A DNA stretch of 64,000 bases from Phaeobacter porticola (lineage in GTDB: Bacteria; Pseudomonadota; Alphaproteobacteria; Rhodobacterales; Rhodobacteraceae). Below, piece by piece: positions 26,205-36,347 of the stretch. The position numbers and the translations under genes were made by a program. Each line of letters begins with the position of its first letter. Within the stretch, counting starts at the first letter, position 1. The notes under the pieces were generated by a model. The model was not told the DNA's origin. It ran no database searches and saw only the letters and a list, made by a program, of their open reading frames with translations. The DNA is taken from assembly GCF_001888185.1 (NCBI RefSeq), contig NZ_CP016364.1, forward strand, positions 1,178,001 to 1,242,000. The letters are read 5' to 3'.

Positions 26205-28493
26205 TCAGCTGTAGTGAGTGACAGGCGTCCCTGCGATGGCGGCCATGTTCAGCAGCCCGCGCGCGGTGATCGACGGGGAGACGATATGCGCCCGATTGCC
26301 CATGCCCATCAGGATCGGACCGACTTCCAGCCCGCCGGCGCGCATTTTCAGGATATTGCGTACGCCACTGGCAGCATCAGCATGGGCAAAGATCAGCACA
26401 TTGGCCTCTCCCTCCAGCCGTGAGTTCGGGAAAATGCGGGTGCGCAGCTCGGGATCTAGCGCCGTGTCGATGTTCATCTCGCCCTCGTAGATGAAATCAC
26501 GCGGTGTCTCGTCCAAAATCTGGATCGCGGCGCGCAAGCGAGCACCGGAATCGCAGCTGGTATTGCCAAATTGCGATTGTGAGCAAAGCGCAATTTTCGG
26601 CTCCAGACCGAAACGGCGGACATGGCGCGCGGCACCGATAACGGTCTGGGCAATCTGTTCGGGCGTCGGCTCAATCCGCACATGGGTGTCCCCGATGAAC
26701 AGGGGTCCGTCTTCAAGGATAACCAGCGACAATGCACCGTGAGGTTCGTAAGTGCCGCCGCCAAGGACCTGGTTCACATAGTTCATATGCCAGCGATACT
26801 CACCAAAGGTACCGCAGATCATGCTGTCGGCCTCGCCGCGATGGACCATGATGGCGCCAATTGCGGTGGTGTTGGTTCGCATGATCGCCTTGGCCAGATC
26901 GGGCGTCACGCCTTCGCGCTGCATGACGCGGTGATAGCTGGTCCAATAGTCGTAATAGCGCGGATCATTTTCTGGGTTCACGATCTGGAAATCGGTACCG
27001 GGACGAATGCGCAGGCCCAACCGTTCGCAGCGGGTTTCGATGACCTCCGGACGACCGATGAGGATTGGTGTCTCGGTAGTTTCTTCCAGAATGCCCTGGG
27101 CGGTGCGCAACACGCGCTCATCCTCGCCCTCGGTAAAGACGATGCGCCGTGCGGCGGCCTTTGCCGCTTCAAACACCGGTTTCATCAGAAGCGCGGATTT
27201 GAACACGGTCTGATTTAGCTTCGCCCGGTAGGCTGCAAGATCGTCTATGGGACGCTGTGCGACGCCACTCTCCATCGCGGCCTTGGCCACGGCGGATGAC
27301 ACCACCCCGACAAGACGCGGATCGAATGGTTTAGGGATAAGGTAGTCCGCACCAAAGGTCAGCTGTTCGCCCTGATAGGCGGCTGCGGCTTCGGCGGAGG
27401 TGGTCATACGGGCCATTTCGGCAATGCCCTCGACGCAGGCGATCTGCATCTCGTCGTTGATCTCTGTCGCGCCGACATCGAGCGCCCCGCGGAAGATGAA
27501 CGGGAAGCAGAGGACATTGTTGACCTGATTGGGAAAGTCGCTGCGGCCTGTGGCGATGATCGCATCAGGCGAGACCTCGCGAGCCACATCCGGCAGGATT
27601 TCCGGGTTGGGGTTGGCGAGGGCGAAAATGATCGGCCGGTCGGTCATCTTGGCGACCATTTCCGGCTTCAGCACATTGGGACCAGACAGGCCAAGGAACA
27701 GATCAGCACCACCGATCACATCGTCCAGCGTGCGCAGATCGGTCTTCTGTGCAAAGGCCGATTTATGCGGGTTCATATCCTCGGTGCGACCCTCATAAAC
27801 CAGACCGTGCAGATCGCAGAGCCAGATATTCTCACGTCTCACGCCCAGTTTCACCAGCATGTTGAGGCAGGCAATCCCCGCAGCGCCACCACCGGTGGAT
27901 ACGATTTTGATATCCTCAAACCGTTTTCCGGCCACATGCAGCGCATTCTTGGCCGCAGCGCCTACAACAATCGCGGTGCCGTGCTGATCGTCATGAAAAA
28001 CCGGGATGTTCATCCGCTCGCGGCAGATCTTCTCGACGATAAAGCAGTCCGGCGCTTTGATGTCCTCGAGATTGATGGCGCCAAAGGTCGGTTCCAGCGA
28101 ACAGACGATATCGGCGAGTTTTTCTGGATCGCTCTCGTTCACCTCAATATCGAAACAGTCGATACTGGCGAATTTCTTGAACAGGACAGCCTTGCCCTCC
28201 ATCACAGGTTTGGAGGCGAGCGCGCCGATATTACCCAAACCCAGAACCGCCGTGCCATTGGTCACCACCGCAACCAGATTGCCGCGCGAGGTGTATTTTG
28301 CCGCGTCGGCCGGATCGGATTTGATTTCCAAGCAGGCCTCGGCGACACCGGGGGAGTAAGCCCGTGCCAGATCACGGCCATTTGCCATCGGCTTGGTCGC
28401 GCGGATTTCCAGCTTACCGGGGTTGGGATAGGCGTGATAGTGCAACGCGGCATCGCGCAGTGATTGTGTGTCGGTTTTTGGATTTTTGGTCAT
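26205..28493 (-). CDS. maeB: NADP-dependent malic enzyme with phosphotransacetylase domain
   Basis: Oxidatively decarboxylates malate to pyruvate, making NADPH. The 762 residues contain the malic enzyme part (about 1-430; [43 protein letters not shown], and the cofactor fold near [10 protein letters not shown]), then a phosphotransacetylase-like domain (about 435-762; [25 protein letters not shown]). This fused form is standard in alphaproteobacteria. The PTA-like part is usually regulatory, sensing acetyl-CoA. It lies downstream-to-upstream with prpE on the same strand, with the regulatory gap between. Confidence 0.95.
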   Translation of the reverse strand: MTKNPKTDTQSLRDAALHYHAYPNPGKLEIRATKPMANGRDLARAYSPGVAEACLEIKSDPADAAKYTSRGNLVAVVTNGTAVLGLGNIGALASKPVMEGKAVLFKKFASIDCFDIEVNESDPEKLADIVCSLEPTFGAINLEDIKAPDCFIVEKICRERMNIPVFHDDQHGTAIVVGAAAKNALHVAGKRFEDIKIVSTGGGAAGIACLNMLVKLGVRRENIWLCDLHGLVYEGRTEDMNPHKSAFAQKTDLRTLDDVIGGADLFLGLSGPNVLKPEMVAKMTDRPIIFALANPNPEILPDVAREVSPDAIIATGRSDFPNQVNNVLCFPFIFRGALDVGATEINDEMQIACVEGIAEMARMTTSAEAAAAYQGEQLTFGADYLIPKPFDPRLVGVVSSAVAKAAMESGVAQRPIDDLAAYRAKLNQTVFKSALLMKPVFEAAKAAARRIVFTEGEDERVLRTAQGILEETTETPILIGRPEVIETRCERLGLRIRPGTDFQIVNPENDPRYYDYWTSYHRVMQREGVTPDLAKAIMRTNTTAIGAIMVHRGEADSMICGTFGEYRWHMNYVNQVLGGGTYEPHGALSLVILEDGPLFIGDTHVRIEPTPEQIAQTVIGAARHVRRFGLEPKIALCSQSQFGNTSCDSGARLRAAIQILDETPRDFIYEGEMNIDTALDPELRTRIFPNSRLEGEANVLIFAHADAASGVRNILKMRAGGLEVGPILMGMGNRAHIVSPSITARGLLNMAAIAGTPVTHYS

Positions 28494-28645
28494 CAGGCGC
28501 TCCAGAGACTTTAGTTTAGTGCTAAACGACTTTTGACGTCAGGGAAACAGGCTATTCTTTCAGTGTTATCTTGGCGCTCTGACAGGTCTTGCGCCTAAGG
28601 TCGCTTCGTCTCACTGTATGGCAAAAACCTATAGGGGAGCGAAGA

Positions 28646-29743
28646 ATGGCCGATACGATTGCGGAGCTTAGGCTGCCAACGCAGGAACTGCGGGACGATA
28701 TCCCGTTTTATACCAAAACACTGGGTATGAAGCTGAATTCCATCTATCCGGCGGACGATCCGGCGATTGGCGTGTTTTCAGGCCATGGGCTGCGTTTGCG
28801 TATTGAGCGGGGCGCGGCAGAGGCGCCTGGGACCATCCGCATCCTAACCGATGACCCCGATGGATTTGCTGACGGCGCGCGCAGGCTGACGGCGCCAAAT
28901 GGCACCAAGATTGAGATCGAAGAGCGCAATCCACCGCTGGTCATGCCAGAAACGGTTCACAGCTTTGTTGTGCGCCGGCTCAAGGATCAGGCCCCCTGGA
29001 TCATCGGCCGTGCCGGAATGCACTACCGCGATCTGGTGCCGGATCGCTTGGGCGGGTCGATCATTGCAAGCCATATTCGCATCCCTGATGGCGGGCCGGT
29101 TCCGGATATGGTGCATTTTCACCAGGTCGGCTTTCAGCTGATCTTCTGCATCCATGGCTGGGTTGATGTCGTCTATGAGGATCAGGGCGACACGATGCGC
29201 TTGACCGCAGGCGATTGTTTCATTCAGCCGCCGGAGATCCGTCATCGGGTGCTGGAAGCCAGCGACAATGTGCAGGTGATCGAAATTGGCGTGCCGGCCG
29301 AACATGTGACTGAGATCGATCATGAGATGACGTTGCCGACACCACATCTGAGGCCAGAGCGCGAATGGCAGGGTCAGCGATTTGTTTACAACAAGGCAGA
29401 AGATGCCGAATGGGTGCCGTTCCGCCTGCCGGGGTATATCTGCCGCGACACTTCGATTGCCGAGAACACCAAGGGCGTGGCCGGGGTGCAGGTGGTGCGC
29501 CGGGGCGAGGGCGCGCCGCAGTGGGCGGCCCATGACACCGATATTCACTTCACCTTTGTGATGAATGGTACGCTGACGCTCGAAGGGCAGGGGCGCGAGC
29601 CGTTTCAACTGGAACAGGGCGATGCTTTTGTCATTCCACCGGGCATGAAGACCCGGTTGAGCGAGCCTTCGGTTGATGTGGAGCTGCTCGAAGTGACCTT
29701 GCCCGGAGTGTTCAACACCACATTGGGCGATCCGTCAGCCTGA
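28646..29743 (+). CDS. VOC - cupin - cupin fusion protein of unknown function
   Basis: A 365-residue cytoplasmic protein with an unusual domain order. Residues 1-80 resemble a glyoxalase/VOC half-module (LRDDIPFYTKTLGMKLNSIY). Residues about 125-225 form a cupin (MVHFHQVGFQLIFCIHGWVD, then TAGDCFIQPPEIRHRVLEA), and about 280-360 a second cupin (DIHFTFVMNGTLTL, then EQGDAFVIPPGMKTRLSE). Histidines suitable for metal binding are clear in the first cupin and weaker in the second. I do not recognise a characterised relative; a dioxygenase or sugar/aromatic isomerase role is possible. AGGGGAG precedes the ATG at 28646. It is divergent from maeB and followed by the nucleoside salvage genes after a 136-bp gap. 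Confidence 0.65.
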   Translation: MADTIAELRLPTQELRDDIPFYTKTLGMKLNSIYPADDPAIGVFSGHGLRLRIERGAAEAPGTIRILTDDPDGFADGARRLTAPNGTKIEIEERNPPLVMPETVHSFVVRRLKDQAPWIIGRAGMHYRDLVPDRLGGSIIASHIRIPDGGPVPDMVHFHQVGFQLIFCIHGWVDVVYEDQGDTMRLTAGDCFIQPPEIRHRVLEASDNVQVIEIGVPAEHVTEIDHEMTLPTPHLRPEREWQGQRFVYNKAEDAEWVPFRLPGYICRDTSIAENTKGVAGVQVVRRGEGAPQWAAHDTDIHFTFVMNGTLTLEGQGREPFQLEQGDAFVIPPGMKTRLSEPSVDVELLEVTLPGVFNTTLGDPSA

Positions 29744-29819
29744 GGCGCGATCTGCCGATGGCAGCCTGGGCTGGATGGTGTGATACACTTGCCTGTACGT
29801 GCCGGGGGCTTCCACTCCC

Positions 29820-29845
29820 TTGGTGAAATCCGCTAGTGTCACCAA
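29820..29845. promoter_or_regulatory. Inverted repeat upstream of cdd-deoA-deoB
   Basis: TTGGTGA and TCACCAA are perfect 7-bp arms separated by 12 bases, 36 bases before the cdd start. The position suits an operator for a nucleoside-responsive repressor. No such regulator is encoded nearby, so the partner is unknown. Confidence 0.4.
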
Positions 29846-29880
29846 TTCTGACCAAATGATCAAAAAATTAAGGAATCGCC

Positions 29881-30273
29881 ATGAACCTCAGAGACGCTGC
29901 CACCGCCGTTCGTGAAAACGCGCACGCGCCTTATTCCAATTTCAAGGTCGGCGCGGCGATCAGAGCGGCGTCTGGCACCATCTATGTGGGTTGCAATGTC
30001 GAAAACGTGGCCTACCCAGAAGGGACCTGCGCCGAGGCAGGCGCGATTGCGGCCATGGTGGCAGCCGGTGAGACGCGGCTGGAGGCGGCGTATGTGATTG
30101 CCGATTGTCCTGCACCTATTCCGCCCTGCGGTGGTTGCCGCCAGAAGCTGGCGGAATTTGGTGGCGCGGATGCGCACGTCACCCTTGCGACCACCGATGG
30201 AACCGAGCGAGAGACCACAATTGGCGACCTGCTCCCCGGAGCATTTGGTGCGGATCACATGGAACGGAGCTGA
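29881..30273 (+). CDS. cdd: Cytidine deaminase
   Basis: Deaminates cytidine and deoxycytidine to uridine and deoxyuridine. The 130 residues match the small tetrameric type. The zinc site is explicit: CAEAGA with C50 and catalytic Glu52, and PCGGCRQ with C83 and C86. VGCNVENVAYPEGTC precedes the site, giving the substrate-binding FEN-like region. It is the first gene of a run cdd-deoA-deoB with almost no spacing, so its uridine products can go straight to phosphorolysis by the next enzyme. AAGGA lies upstream of the ATG. Confidence 0.94.
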   Translation: MNLRDAATAVRENAHAPYSNFKVGAAIRAASGTIYVGCNVENVAYPEGTCAEAGAIAAMVAAGETRLEAAYVIADCPAPIPPCGGCRQKLAEFGGADAHVTLATTDGTERETTIGDLLPGAFGADHMERS

Positions 30274-30276
30274 GCC

Positions 30277-31587
30277 ATGGATGCGCGCGCCATAATTGCC
30301 AGCTTGCGCCGGGGTGAAACGCCAAGCGACAGCGATCTGCGTTGGTTTGCCGAAGGATTGGCCAATGGCACAGTAAGCGACGCTCAGGCCGGGGCCTTTG
30401 CCATGGCAGTCTGTCTGCGCGGCCTGGGGGTGGACGCACGGCGGGCGCTGACATTGGCGATGCGTGACAGCGGCGATGTGCTGACGTGGAACCTGGGTGG
30501 TCCGGTGCTGGACAAGCACTCCACCGGTGGGGTTGGCGATTGTGTGTCGCTGCTGCTGGCTCCGGCCTTGGCGGAATGCGGGGCGTATGTTCCGATGATT
30601 TCGGGGCGGGGACTGGGCCATACCGGCGGCACGCTCGACAAGATGGAAGCCATTCCGGGCGTCTCTACGCAGGTGTCTGAACAGCAACTGGTGCAGATGA
30701 TGCAGAATGTGGGCTGTGCCATCGTTGGCGCCACGGCGCAGATCGCTCCGGCGGACAAGCGGCTTTATGCGATCCGCGATGTGACGGCCACAGTGGACAG
30801 TCTCGATCTGATCACCGCGTCTATCCTGTCGAAGAAACTGGCGGCCAGCACTGATGCACTGGTGCTGGATGTCAAAATCGGATCTGGCGCGTTTATGAAG
30901 ACCTTGGATGAGGCCGAAGCGCTGGCGCGCAGCTTGACGGATACTGCCAATGCCGCGGGCTGCAAAACCTCTGCATTGATCACAGACATGAACCAGCCGC
31001 TTGCGCCTGCCCTTGGCAATGCGCTGGAGGTGACAGAGGTCATGCGGGTGCTGACGGGCCTGTCCGGTCAGGATGGCGCATTGGCGGAACTGACAGCCGC
31101 GCAGGGCGGTGTGCTATTGGCCCATGGTGGGCTGGCAGCGGACGCAGCAGCCGGGGCCGCGATGATCCGCAAGGCGATTGCAAGCGGGGCGGTAGCGGAC
31201 CGCTTTGCCCGCATGGTTGCGGAGATGGGCGGCCCGACAGATTTTTCTGATTGCTGGCAGGATATCCTGCCTATGGCACCGGTGCTGCGCGCGATCACAG
31301 CAGAGCAGCCAGGCGCTGTTTCTGCAATCAATGGCGAGGCGCTGGGCATGGCGGTTGTGCGCCTTGGCGGTGGGCGTATGATCGAGAGTGATGTGGTCGA
31401 TCCCTCGGTCGGCCTTGCCAATCTGGCGCCGCTGGGTGCGGAACTGGCCAAAGGGGAACTGATTGGCACCATCCATGCCGCGGATGAGGCGGCTGCAGAT
31501 GTGGCAGAGAGATGCCTGCGCGCGGCCTACCAACTGTCTGAGGCCGCGCCCGAACTGCCACCGCTGATTCACAAGAGGATTGCATAA
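30277..31587 (+). CDS. deoA: Thymidine phosphorylase
   Basis: Phosphorolyses thymidine and deoxyuridine to the base and deoxyribose 1-phosphate. The 436 residues show the NP-II family pattern: [18 protein letters not shown] near residue 80 for phosphate, [16 protein letters not shown], and [18 protein letters not shown]. It starts 3 bases after cdd and its stop overlaps the deoB start by one base, so the three genes form one translationally coupled operon for salvage and catabolism of pyrimidine nucleosides. Confidence 0.95.
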   Translation: MDARAIIASLRRGETPSDSDLRWFAEGLANGTVSDAQAGAFAMAVCLRGLGVDARRALTLAMRDSGDVLTWNLGGPVLDKHSTGGVGDCVSLLLAPALAECGAYVPMISGRGLGHTGGTLDKMEAIPGVSTQVSEQQLVQMMQNVGCAIVGATAQIAPADKRLYAIRDVTATVDSLDLITASILSKKLAASTDALVLDVKIGSGAFMKTLDEAEALARSLTDTANAAGCKTSALITDMNQPLAPALGNALEVTEVMRVLTGLSGQDGALAELTAAQGGVLLAHGGLAADAAAGAAMIRKAIASGAVADRFARMVAEMGGPTDFSDCWQDILPMAPVLRAITAEQPGAVSAINGEALGMAVVRLGGGRMIESDVVDPSVGLANLAPLGAELAKGELIGTIHAADEAAADVAERCLRAAYQLSEAAPELPPLIHKRIA

Positions 31588-32807
31588 TGGCCCGTGCCTT
31601 TCTTGTGGTGATGGATTCCGTTGGCATCGGGGGTGCGCCTGATGCCGGGCGGTACTTCAACGGGGAACTGCCGGATCTTGGGGCCAATACGCTGGCTCAT
31701 ATTGCGCAGGCCTGCGCAGCCGGACGGGCTGAACAGGGGCGAAGAGGACCCCTGCACCTGCCAGCACTGGATGGTTTAGGCCTTGGGGCTGCTGTTGCGT
31801 TGGCCTCTTCCGTGCCTTGCCCGGATCTGGGGGGGACTTTGCGTGTTGGGCGCTGGGGCGCTGCTACAGAGACAAGCCGGGGTAAGGACACGCCTTCGGG
31901 CCATTGGGAACTGGCGGGATTACCGGTGCCGTGGGATTGGCGATATTTCCCGGATCAAAACCCGGCATTTTCTGACGAACTGGTTGCCCATGTCTGCGCG
32001 GCAGCCGGGACCGATGGCATTCTGGGCAATTGTCATGCATCGGGCACCGCGATCATAGAAACGTACGGAGCCGAACATATTCAGTCTGGGCAGCCGATCT
32101 GCTACACGTCGGCTGACAGCGTGTTCCAGATCGCCGCTCACGAAGAGAGTTTTGGCCTCGACCGGTTGCTGACGCTCTGCGAAGCGGTGGCACCTTATCT
32201 GCATCAGATGAAAGTAGGTCGGGTGATTGCACGGCCCTTTGTCGGCACGGCGAAAGACGGGTTTCAGCGAACCGCCAATCGGCGTGATTATGCGATTATG
32301 CCACCTGCGCCGATCTTGACCAATTGGGTGCAGGATGCAGGGCAGCGCGTGCATGGCATCGGGAAGATCGGAGATATCTTCTCTATGCAGGGCATTGATA
32401 CCTTGAAAAAAGGCAATGATGCCGAGTTGATGCACTACCTGCATGATGCGGTGGCTGAAGCGGAAGAGGGCAGCCTGACCTTTGCCAATTTTGTAGAATT
32501 TGACAGCCTCTATGGCCATCGCCGCGATATCTCGGGATATGCCTGCGCGCTGGAATGGTTCGACGGAGAAATCGCGAAGCTGTTACCTGAGTTGCGCGCA
32601 GATGATCTACTGATCCTGACTGCAGATCACGGCAATGATCCCAGCTGGCCAGGCACAGACCATACGCGCGAACAAGTACCTGTGTTGATGGCTGGGGTCG
32701 GGATTGGTCCGCTTGGCTGTGTCGGATTTGCCGATGTCGCGGCGACGGTTGCTGCGCATCTTGGCGTGACCGCAACGGGGCCTGGTAAGCCTGTCTTGCA
32801 TGGCTGA
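31587..32807 (+). CDS. deoB: Phosphopentomutase
   Basis: Isomerises (deoxy)ribose 1-phosphate to the 5-phosphate, passing sugars from DeoA into central metabolism. The 406 residues carry the alkaline-phosphatase-superfamily metal motifs: [16 protein letters not shown] at the start, the DTPSGHWEL threonine region (KDTPSGHWE) and [22 protein letters not shown] at the end. It overlaps deoA by one base. deoC, which would split deoxyribose 5-phosphate, is not in the window. Confidence 0.95.
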   Translation: MARAFLVVMDSVGIGGAPDAGRYFNGELPDLGANTLAHIAQACAAGRAEQGRRGPLHLPALDGLGLGAAVALASSVPCPDLGGTLRVGRWGAATETSRGKDTPSGHWELAGLPVPWDWRYFPDQNPAFSDELVAHVCAAAGTDGILGNCHASGTAIIETYGAEHIQSGQPICYTSADSVFQIAAHEESFGLDRLLTLCEAVAPYLHQMKVGRVIARPFVGTAKDGFQRTANRRDYAIMPPAPILTNWVQDAGQRVHGIGKIGDIFSMQGIDTLKKGNDAELMHYLHDAVAEAEEGSLTFANFVEFDSLYGHRRDISGYACALEWFDGEIAKLLPELRADDLLILTADHGNDPSWPGTDHTREQVPVLMAGVGIGPLGCVGFADVAATVAAHLGVTATGPGKPVLHG

Positions 32808-32849
32808 CTGCGACCAAGACCTGCTATCTGGTGATTGTGCAAGTGATGT

Positions 32850-32883
32850 TTTATTACGAAGCTTCGCACCAGCTCGTAATAAA
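32850..32883. promoter_or_regulatory. Long inverted repeat between deoB and upp
   Basis: TTTATTACGA and TCGTAATAAA are perfect 10-bp arms around a 14-base loop, in an AT-rich patch of the 141-base gap. It lacks a GC-rich stem, so it is a poor terminator and a better operator candidate, 65 bases before upp. A second small palindrome, CGAAGCTTCG, overlaps its left arm. Confidence 0.45.
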
Positions 32884-32948
32884 TCTAGCTTGCCTGTCGC
32901 AGCGTACAGAGACTATGAGAGTTTGAATTTTCCCGAAAGGAGTGGCCC

Positions 32949-33581
32949 ATGTCCGATCATCTGACCGTTGTCGATCACCCGTTGGTGCAGCACAAGCTGA
33001 CCCTGATGCGCGACAAGGGCACATCGACCGCAGGATTTCGCCGTCTGCTGCGCGAGATCACCCAGCTTCTCGCCTATGAAATCACCCGCGAAATGCCGCT
33101 GACCACCACCACCATCGACACCCCGATGGAGGAAATGGAAGCGCCAATTCTGGCAGGCAAAAAGCTGGCGTTGGTGTCGATCCTGCGTGCGGGCAACGGT
33201 ATGCTGGACGGTGTTCTGGAGCTGATCCCCTCGGCCCGCGTTGGTTTTGTGGGACTGTACCGGGATGAGGAAACGCTGCAGCCGGTTCAATACTACTTTA
33301 AGGCACCGGAGGGTTTGAAAGACCGCCTGGTAATCGCCGTGGACCCGATGCTGGCGACCGGAAACAGCTCTGCCGCAGCAATTGATCTGCTGAAAGAAGC
33401 CGGCGCGAACGACATTCGCTTCCTCTGTCTCCTGGCCTCGCCCGAAGGAGTGGAGCGGATGAAGGAATTGCACCCCGATGTGCCAATCGTCACCGCCTCG
33501 CTGGACCGTCAACTAAACGAAAAAGGGTACATCCTGCCCGGCTTAGGTGATGCAGGTGACCGGATGTTCGGCACAAAATAA
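32949..33581 (+). CDS. upp: Uracil phosphoribosyltransferase
   Basis: Converts uracil and PRPP to UMP, recapturing the base released by DeoA. The 210 residues include [10 protein letters not shown], the PRPP loop [20 protein letters not shown] near residue 133 and the uracil-binding C-terminus [23 protein letters not shown] lies upstream of the ATG. It is in the same direction as cdd-deoA-deoB but separated by a 141-base gap with its own inverted repeat, so it may be a separate promoter unit within the salvage cluster. Confidence 0.95.
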   Translation: MSDHLTVVDHPLVQHKLTLMRDKGTSTAGFRRLLREITQLLAYEITREMPLTTTTIDTPMEEMEAPILAGKKLALVSILRAGNGMLDGVLELIPSARVGFVGLYRDEETLQPVQYYFKAPEGLKDRLVIAVDPMLATGNSSAAAIDLLKEAGANDIRFLCLLASPEGVERMKELHPDVPIVTASLDRQLNEKGYILPGLGDAGDRMFGTK

Positions 33582-33636
33582 GCGCGCTAGCAATGCGTCT
33601 GTACGTATTTCTGGACTGTGATTGCGGTCCTTTTCT

Positions 33637-33663
33637 AGGGCGTCTGGAAACAGGCGCTCTTTG
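33637..33663 (+). terminator. Terminator after upp
   Basis: AGGGCGTCTG pairs with CAGGCGCTCT (eight Watson-Crick and two G-T pairs) across a GAAA tetraloop, followed by a short T-rich stretch. It closes the salvage cluster. Confidence 0.7.
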
Positions 33664-33794
33664 ATCATTGGGGTAGGCTTCCGGGCGATGGATCCGCGAG
33701 ATGTCTCTGGGATCTTTCGGTTATTCTGGCAAACCCCGCTTTACTCAGATTCCGTTTTCAGGCATCCTGCACCCATATATTGTGGGGCTTTCGG

Positions 33795-35108
33795 ATGACG
33801 CTTACTAGAATTATTGCAAGTGCCTTGATCGCGGTGGCCGGCATCAGCAGCGCAAATGCGCAGTCGATCCGCACGACAGAGCCTCCTGCCGAGTTCCCAC
33901 CCGCTTCCTATGCAGGCAAACAATACGTCGATAGCCGAGGCTGTGTCTTCATTCGCGCGGGTATTGATGGAAACACCACTTGGGTGCCACGCGTGACGCG
34001 CAGCCGCAAACAGCTCTGCGGGTTTGAACCCACAGAGGTGTCCGCAACGTCCGTCCCTCCTAAACCCACGTCTGCTCCAGCACCCGAATTGATCACCCTG
34101 CCGGAGGCCCAGCAGGTGACCGGTACACAGGCCGAGATTGCTGGGGGCACATCGGTTGACTCCGTGCCCATCGCCGCCGCGCCGCGTAGCGTCACCACCA
34201 CAAAACCACAACGCAGTGCCGTGCGTCAGGCCAAACCACGACGGGTTGCAACGTCCAGCCCCAGCCAGCCACGCCAGCGGCGGGTTCTGGATGATGCCTA
34301 TCGCCCATCGGTCCAGCCAGTTGCGTCGTCCTTGGGGGCTGGCCGCTGCGTCGGGGCATCCGCTCTGAGCCAGCAGTATATCAATCAAACTGCAGATGTA
34401 CGCTGTGGTCCACAAGGTGGTGGGATTGGAAACTTGCCGGTGCTGGATCAGAATACCCGCGTGCTTCCGAAACATGTCTATCAGGAGCGTCAGCTGGCCC
34501 GCGGTATCGAGGTGCCTCAGGGGTATCGGCACGCCTGGGATGATGATCGCTTGAACCCGCGTCGTGCTGAAATGTCGCTGGGCGCTGTGCTGGCGCAGAC
34601 CAATGGAGGCGTGCCTCGGGGCTATGTGCAGGTGACCCGGCAAGATCGGTACAACCCGAACAGGGGGCCGCAGGGGGCGGCCATCTGGACGAGGACCGTG
34701 CCACGTGACGGGATCCAACGCCCGGTGGACCGACCTATTTTGAGGCTGTCGAACTCTCAGACACGCAGTGCTGCCGCCGCGCCGGTACTTACAGAAGAGG
34801 ATATGTTGGTGACCCGGCTGTCGACCCGCTCGGCGCCAACTGAAACAATCTCGACTGCTTTGGCAAAGCCCGTGTTGAGCGCGCGTCGCTATGTGCGTGC
34901 GGGAACCTTTGCAGATAGGGCCAAGGCCGAGGCAGTGGCGCAACGATTGCGTCAAAAGGGCATGCCCATTCGTCTGGGACGGGTCGTGCGGAATGGCCAG
35001 TCGTTACGGGTGGTGCTGGCCGGCCCATTTGCAACAGATGGCGCAGCACGAGCCGCATTGAGCAAAGTCAAGGCGGCAGGCTTTGGTGGGGCTCGGTTGA
35101 GCAAATAG
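33795..35108 (+). CDS. Exported SPOR-domain protein
   Basis: A 437-residue protein with a signal peptide (MTLTRIIASALIAVAGISSA, cleavage after NAQ). The N-terminal mature part has RGCVFIRAG and RKQLCGF, a two-cysteine module common in alphaproteobacterial envelope proteins. A long low-complexity Pro/Ser/Thr/Arg linker spans about 85-330. A SPOR domain closes the chain at about 365-437 (RYVRAGTFADRAKAEAVAQR, LRVVLAGPFATDGAARAAL). SPOR domains bind denuded septal peptidoglycan, so a role at the division site is likely. The start at 33795 is preferred because it gives a clean leader. Confidence 0.82.
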   Translation: MTLTRIIASALIAVAGISSANAQSIRTTEPPAEFPPASYAGKQYVDSRGCVFIRAGIDGNTTWVPRVTRSRKQLCGFEPTEVSATSVPPKPTSAPAPELITLPEAQQVTGTQAEIAGGTSVDSVPIAAAPRSVTTTKPQRSAVRQAKPRRVATSSPSQPRQRRVLDDAYRPSVQPVASSLGAGRCVGASALSQQYINQTADVRCGPQGGGIGNLPVLDQNTRVLPKHVYQERQLARGIEVPQGYRHAWDDDRLNPRRAEMSLGAVLAQTNGGVPRGYVQVTRQDRYNPNRGPQGAAIWTRTVPRDGIQRPVDRPILRLSNSQTRSAAAAPVLTEEDMLVTRLSTRSAPTETISTALAKPVLSARRYVRAGTFADRAKAEAVAQRLRQKGMPIRLGRVVRNGQSLRVVLAGPFATDGAARAALSKVKAAGFGGARLSK

Positions 35109-35224
35109 GCTGGTTTCGGCAAGCCTCTGCTAGCGGCAGATCAAATCCTGTCGCGAGATATCCACAGCGGAGCGCGAGTTGGGCTCAAAGATCAAGTGCT
35201 GCATCCTAGGCTGTCGTACTATGA

Positions 35225-36235
35225 CTAGCCGCAGATGCTCTGCAATTGCACCCAGTCGCGGTCGTTCATCACCGGCTGCATGTCTCTTCCCGCCATCGGA
35301 TCCGCCTCGATGAGGCCAAGCACGGTCTCGCCCGTAATGTCCTGCGCATAGGCATATGGCGTAGAAGGGACAGCCGCGCGGGCAAATTCCGCCAGAGTTG
35401 TCGCCTCATCCGGGGAAGGGCGCGGCGTGCTGATCACGGTTTCGGCGTATCGATCCAGCGTTGAGCGGGTCAGCTCACCCGTGGTGAGCATCCTGAAGGT
35501 TGCGCCCATGCCGCCAGCGGCCAGCAGCTGGGTCAACGGGTCCTGCTCAATAGCGCGGGCGCGTTCGACCAGAACAGCCCCGGCCGCTACAGCGGGTTCC
35601 TCATGGTCCTCTACCAAATCGCGGTTCAATAAAACGATACCGCCGGGTAAATACAGGCTGCTGGCAACACCGCTGCGTAAAATGACCAGCTGCCGCACAT
35701 CTAGGCGCGCGGCGAGACGCTCCAGAATGGGAGCGGTTTCTGGCGTGCTACAGGCTTGGCCTGAGACACGTTCGATCCGGCCCAGAAGCGCCTGTCCCAG
35801 TGCCTTGCGCTTGATGTCGGGGACCACATCAACGGTGTGGGATAACAATGCGTTTGGCAGCCAGAACACCGCCAGCGCAGCGACCACCGCCAACCCACCA
35901 AGCAGCGTCACAGCCCGCAACCGACCGGGGCGCGCGCGGGCGCGGGTGAGGGCCGTTTGCAACCGGTCAATGGCATCCAGCATGGCGGTTTCATCTTGGC
36001 CGATCTCTAGCGTTTCGCCAGCGTCGCCATAGGGATGGAAAAGCGCAGGATAGCTGCCGGGGTTCTGCCGCTCCAGCGCGGCCAGCGACCAATGCGCCAG
36101 CGGGCGATCATTCATGTCGGCGATCGTCAGGGTCGCATCGCCAACCGAAACAATAACATCACGTCGCTGTGCCTCCGGGGCTGCGCGCCACAGGGCGGCA
36201 GCCTCCAGCCGTTGATATTCCCGCAATGCTGTCAT
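35225..36235 (-). CDS. Membrane protein resembling a catalytically dead M48 peptidase
   Basis: A 336-residue protein I cannot name. Residues 1-100 are cytoplasmic and mixed; a single transmembrane helix lies at 107-126. The C-terminal part (from about 140) contains YLPGGIVLLNRDLVEDHEEPAVAAGAV split over residues 195-221, which matches the PGGIVVV..GLL...E.AAVLAHE approach to the active site of M48 metallopeptidases. Here the HExxH is replaced by AGAVLVE and no zinc ligands are visible. It may be a pseudo-enzyme. It stands alone between two oppositely arranged neighbours. The M48 link is by motif resemblance only. Confidence 0.5.
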   Translation of the reverse strand: MTALREYQRLEAAALWRAAPEAQRRDVIVSVGDATLTIADMNDRPLAHWSLAALERQNPGSYPALFHPYGDAGETLEIGQDETAMLDAIDRLQTALTRARARPGRLRAVTLLGGLAVVAALAVFWLPNALLSHTVDVVPDIKRKALGQALLGRIERVSGQACSTPETAPILERLAARLDVRQLVILRSGVASSLYLPGGIVLLNRDLVEDHEEPAVAAGAVLVERARAIEQDPLTQLLAAGGMGATFRMLTTGELTRSTLDRYAETVISTPRPSPDEATTLAEFARAAVPSTPYAYAQDITGETVLGLIEADPMAGRDMQPVMNDRDWVQLQSICG

Positions 36236-36347
36236 GAAAGGGAAGCGTCCTCAGCGTTGATTGTTCACAGATCAAATAGCACGCGGGCCGCTTCATCAGC
36301 AATTGGCATTGCAGCGGATCCCGCGTGGATCGGGCCTGGTTTCGCGG

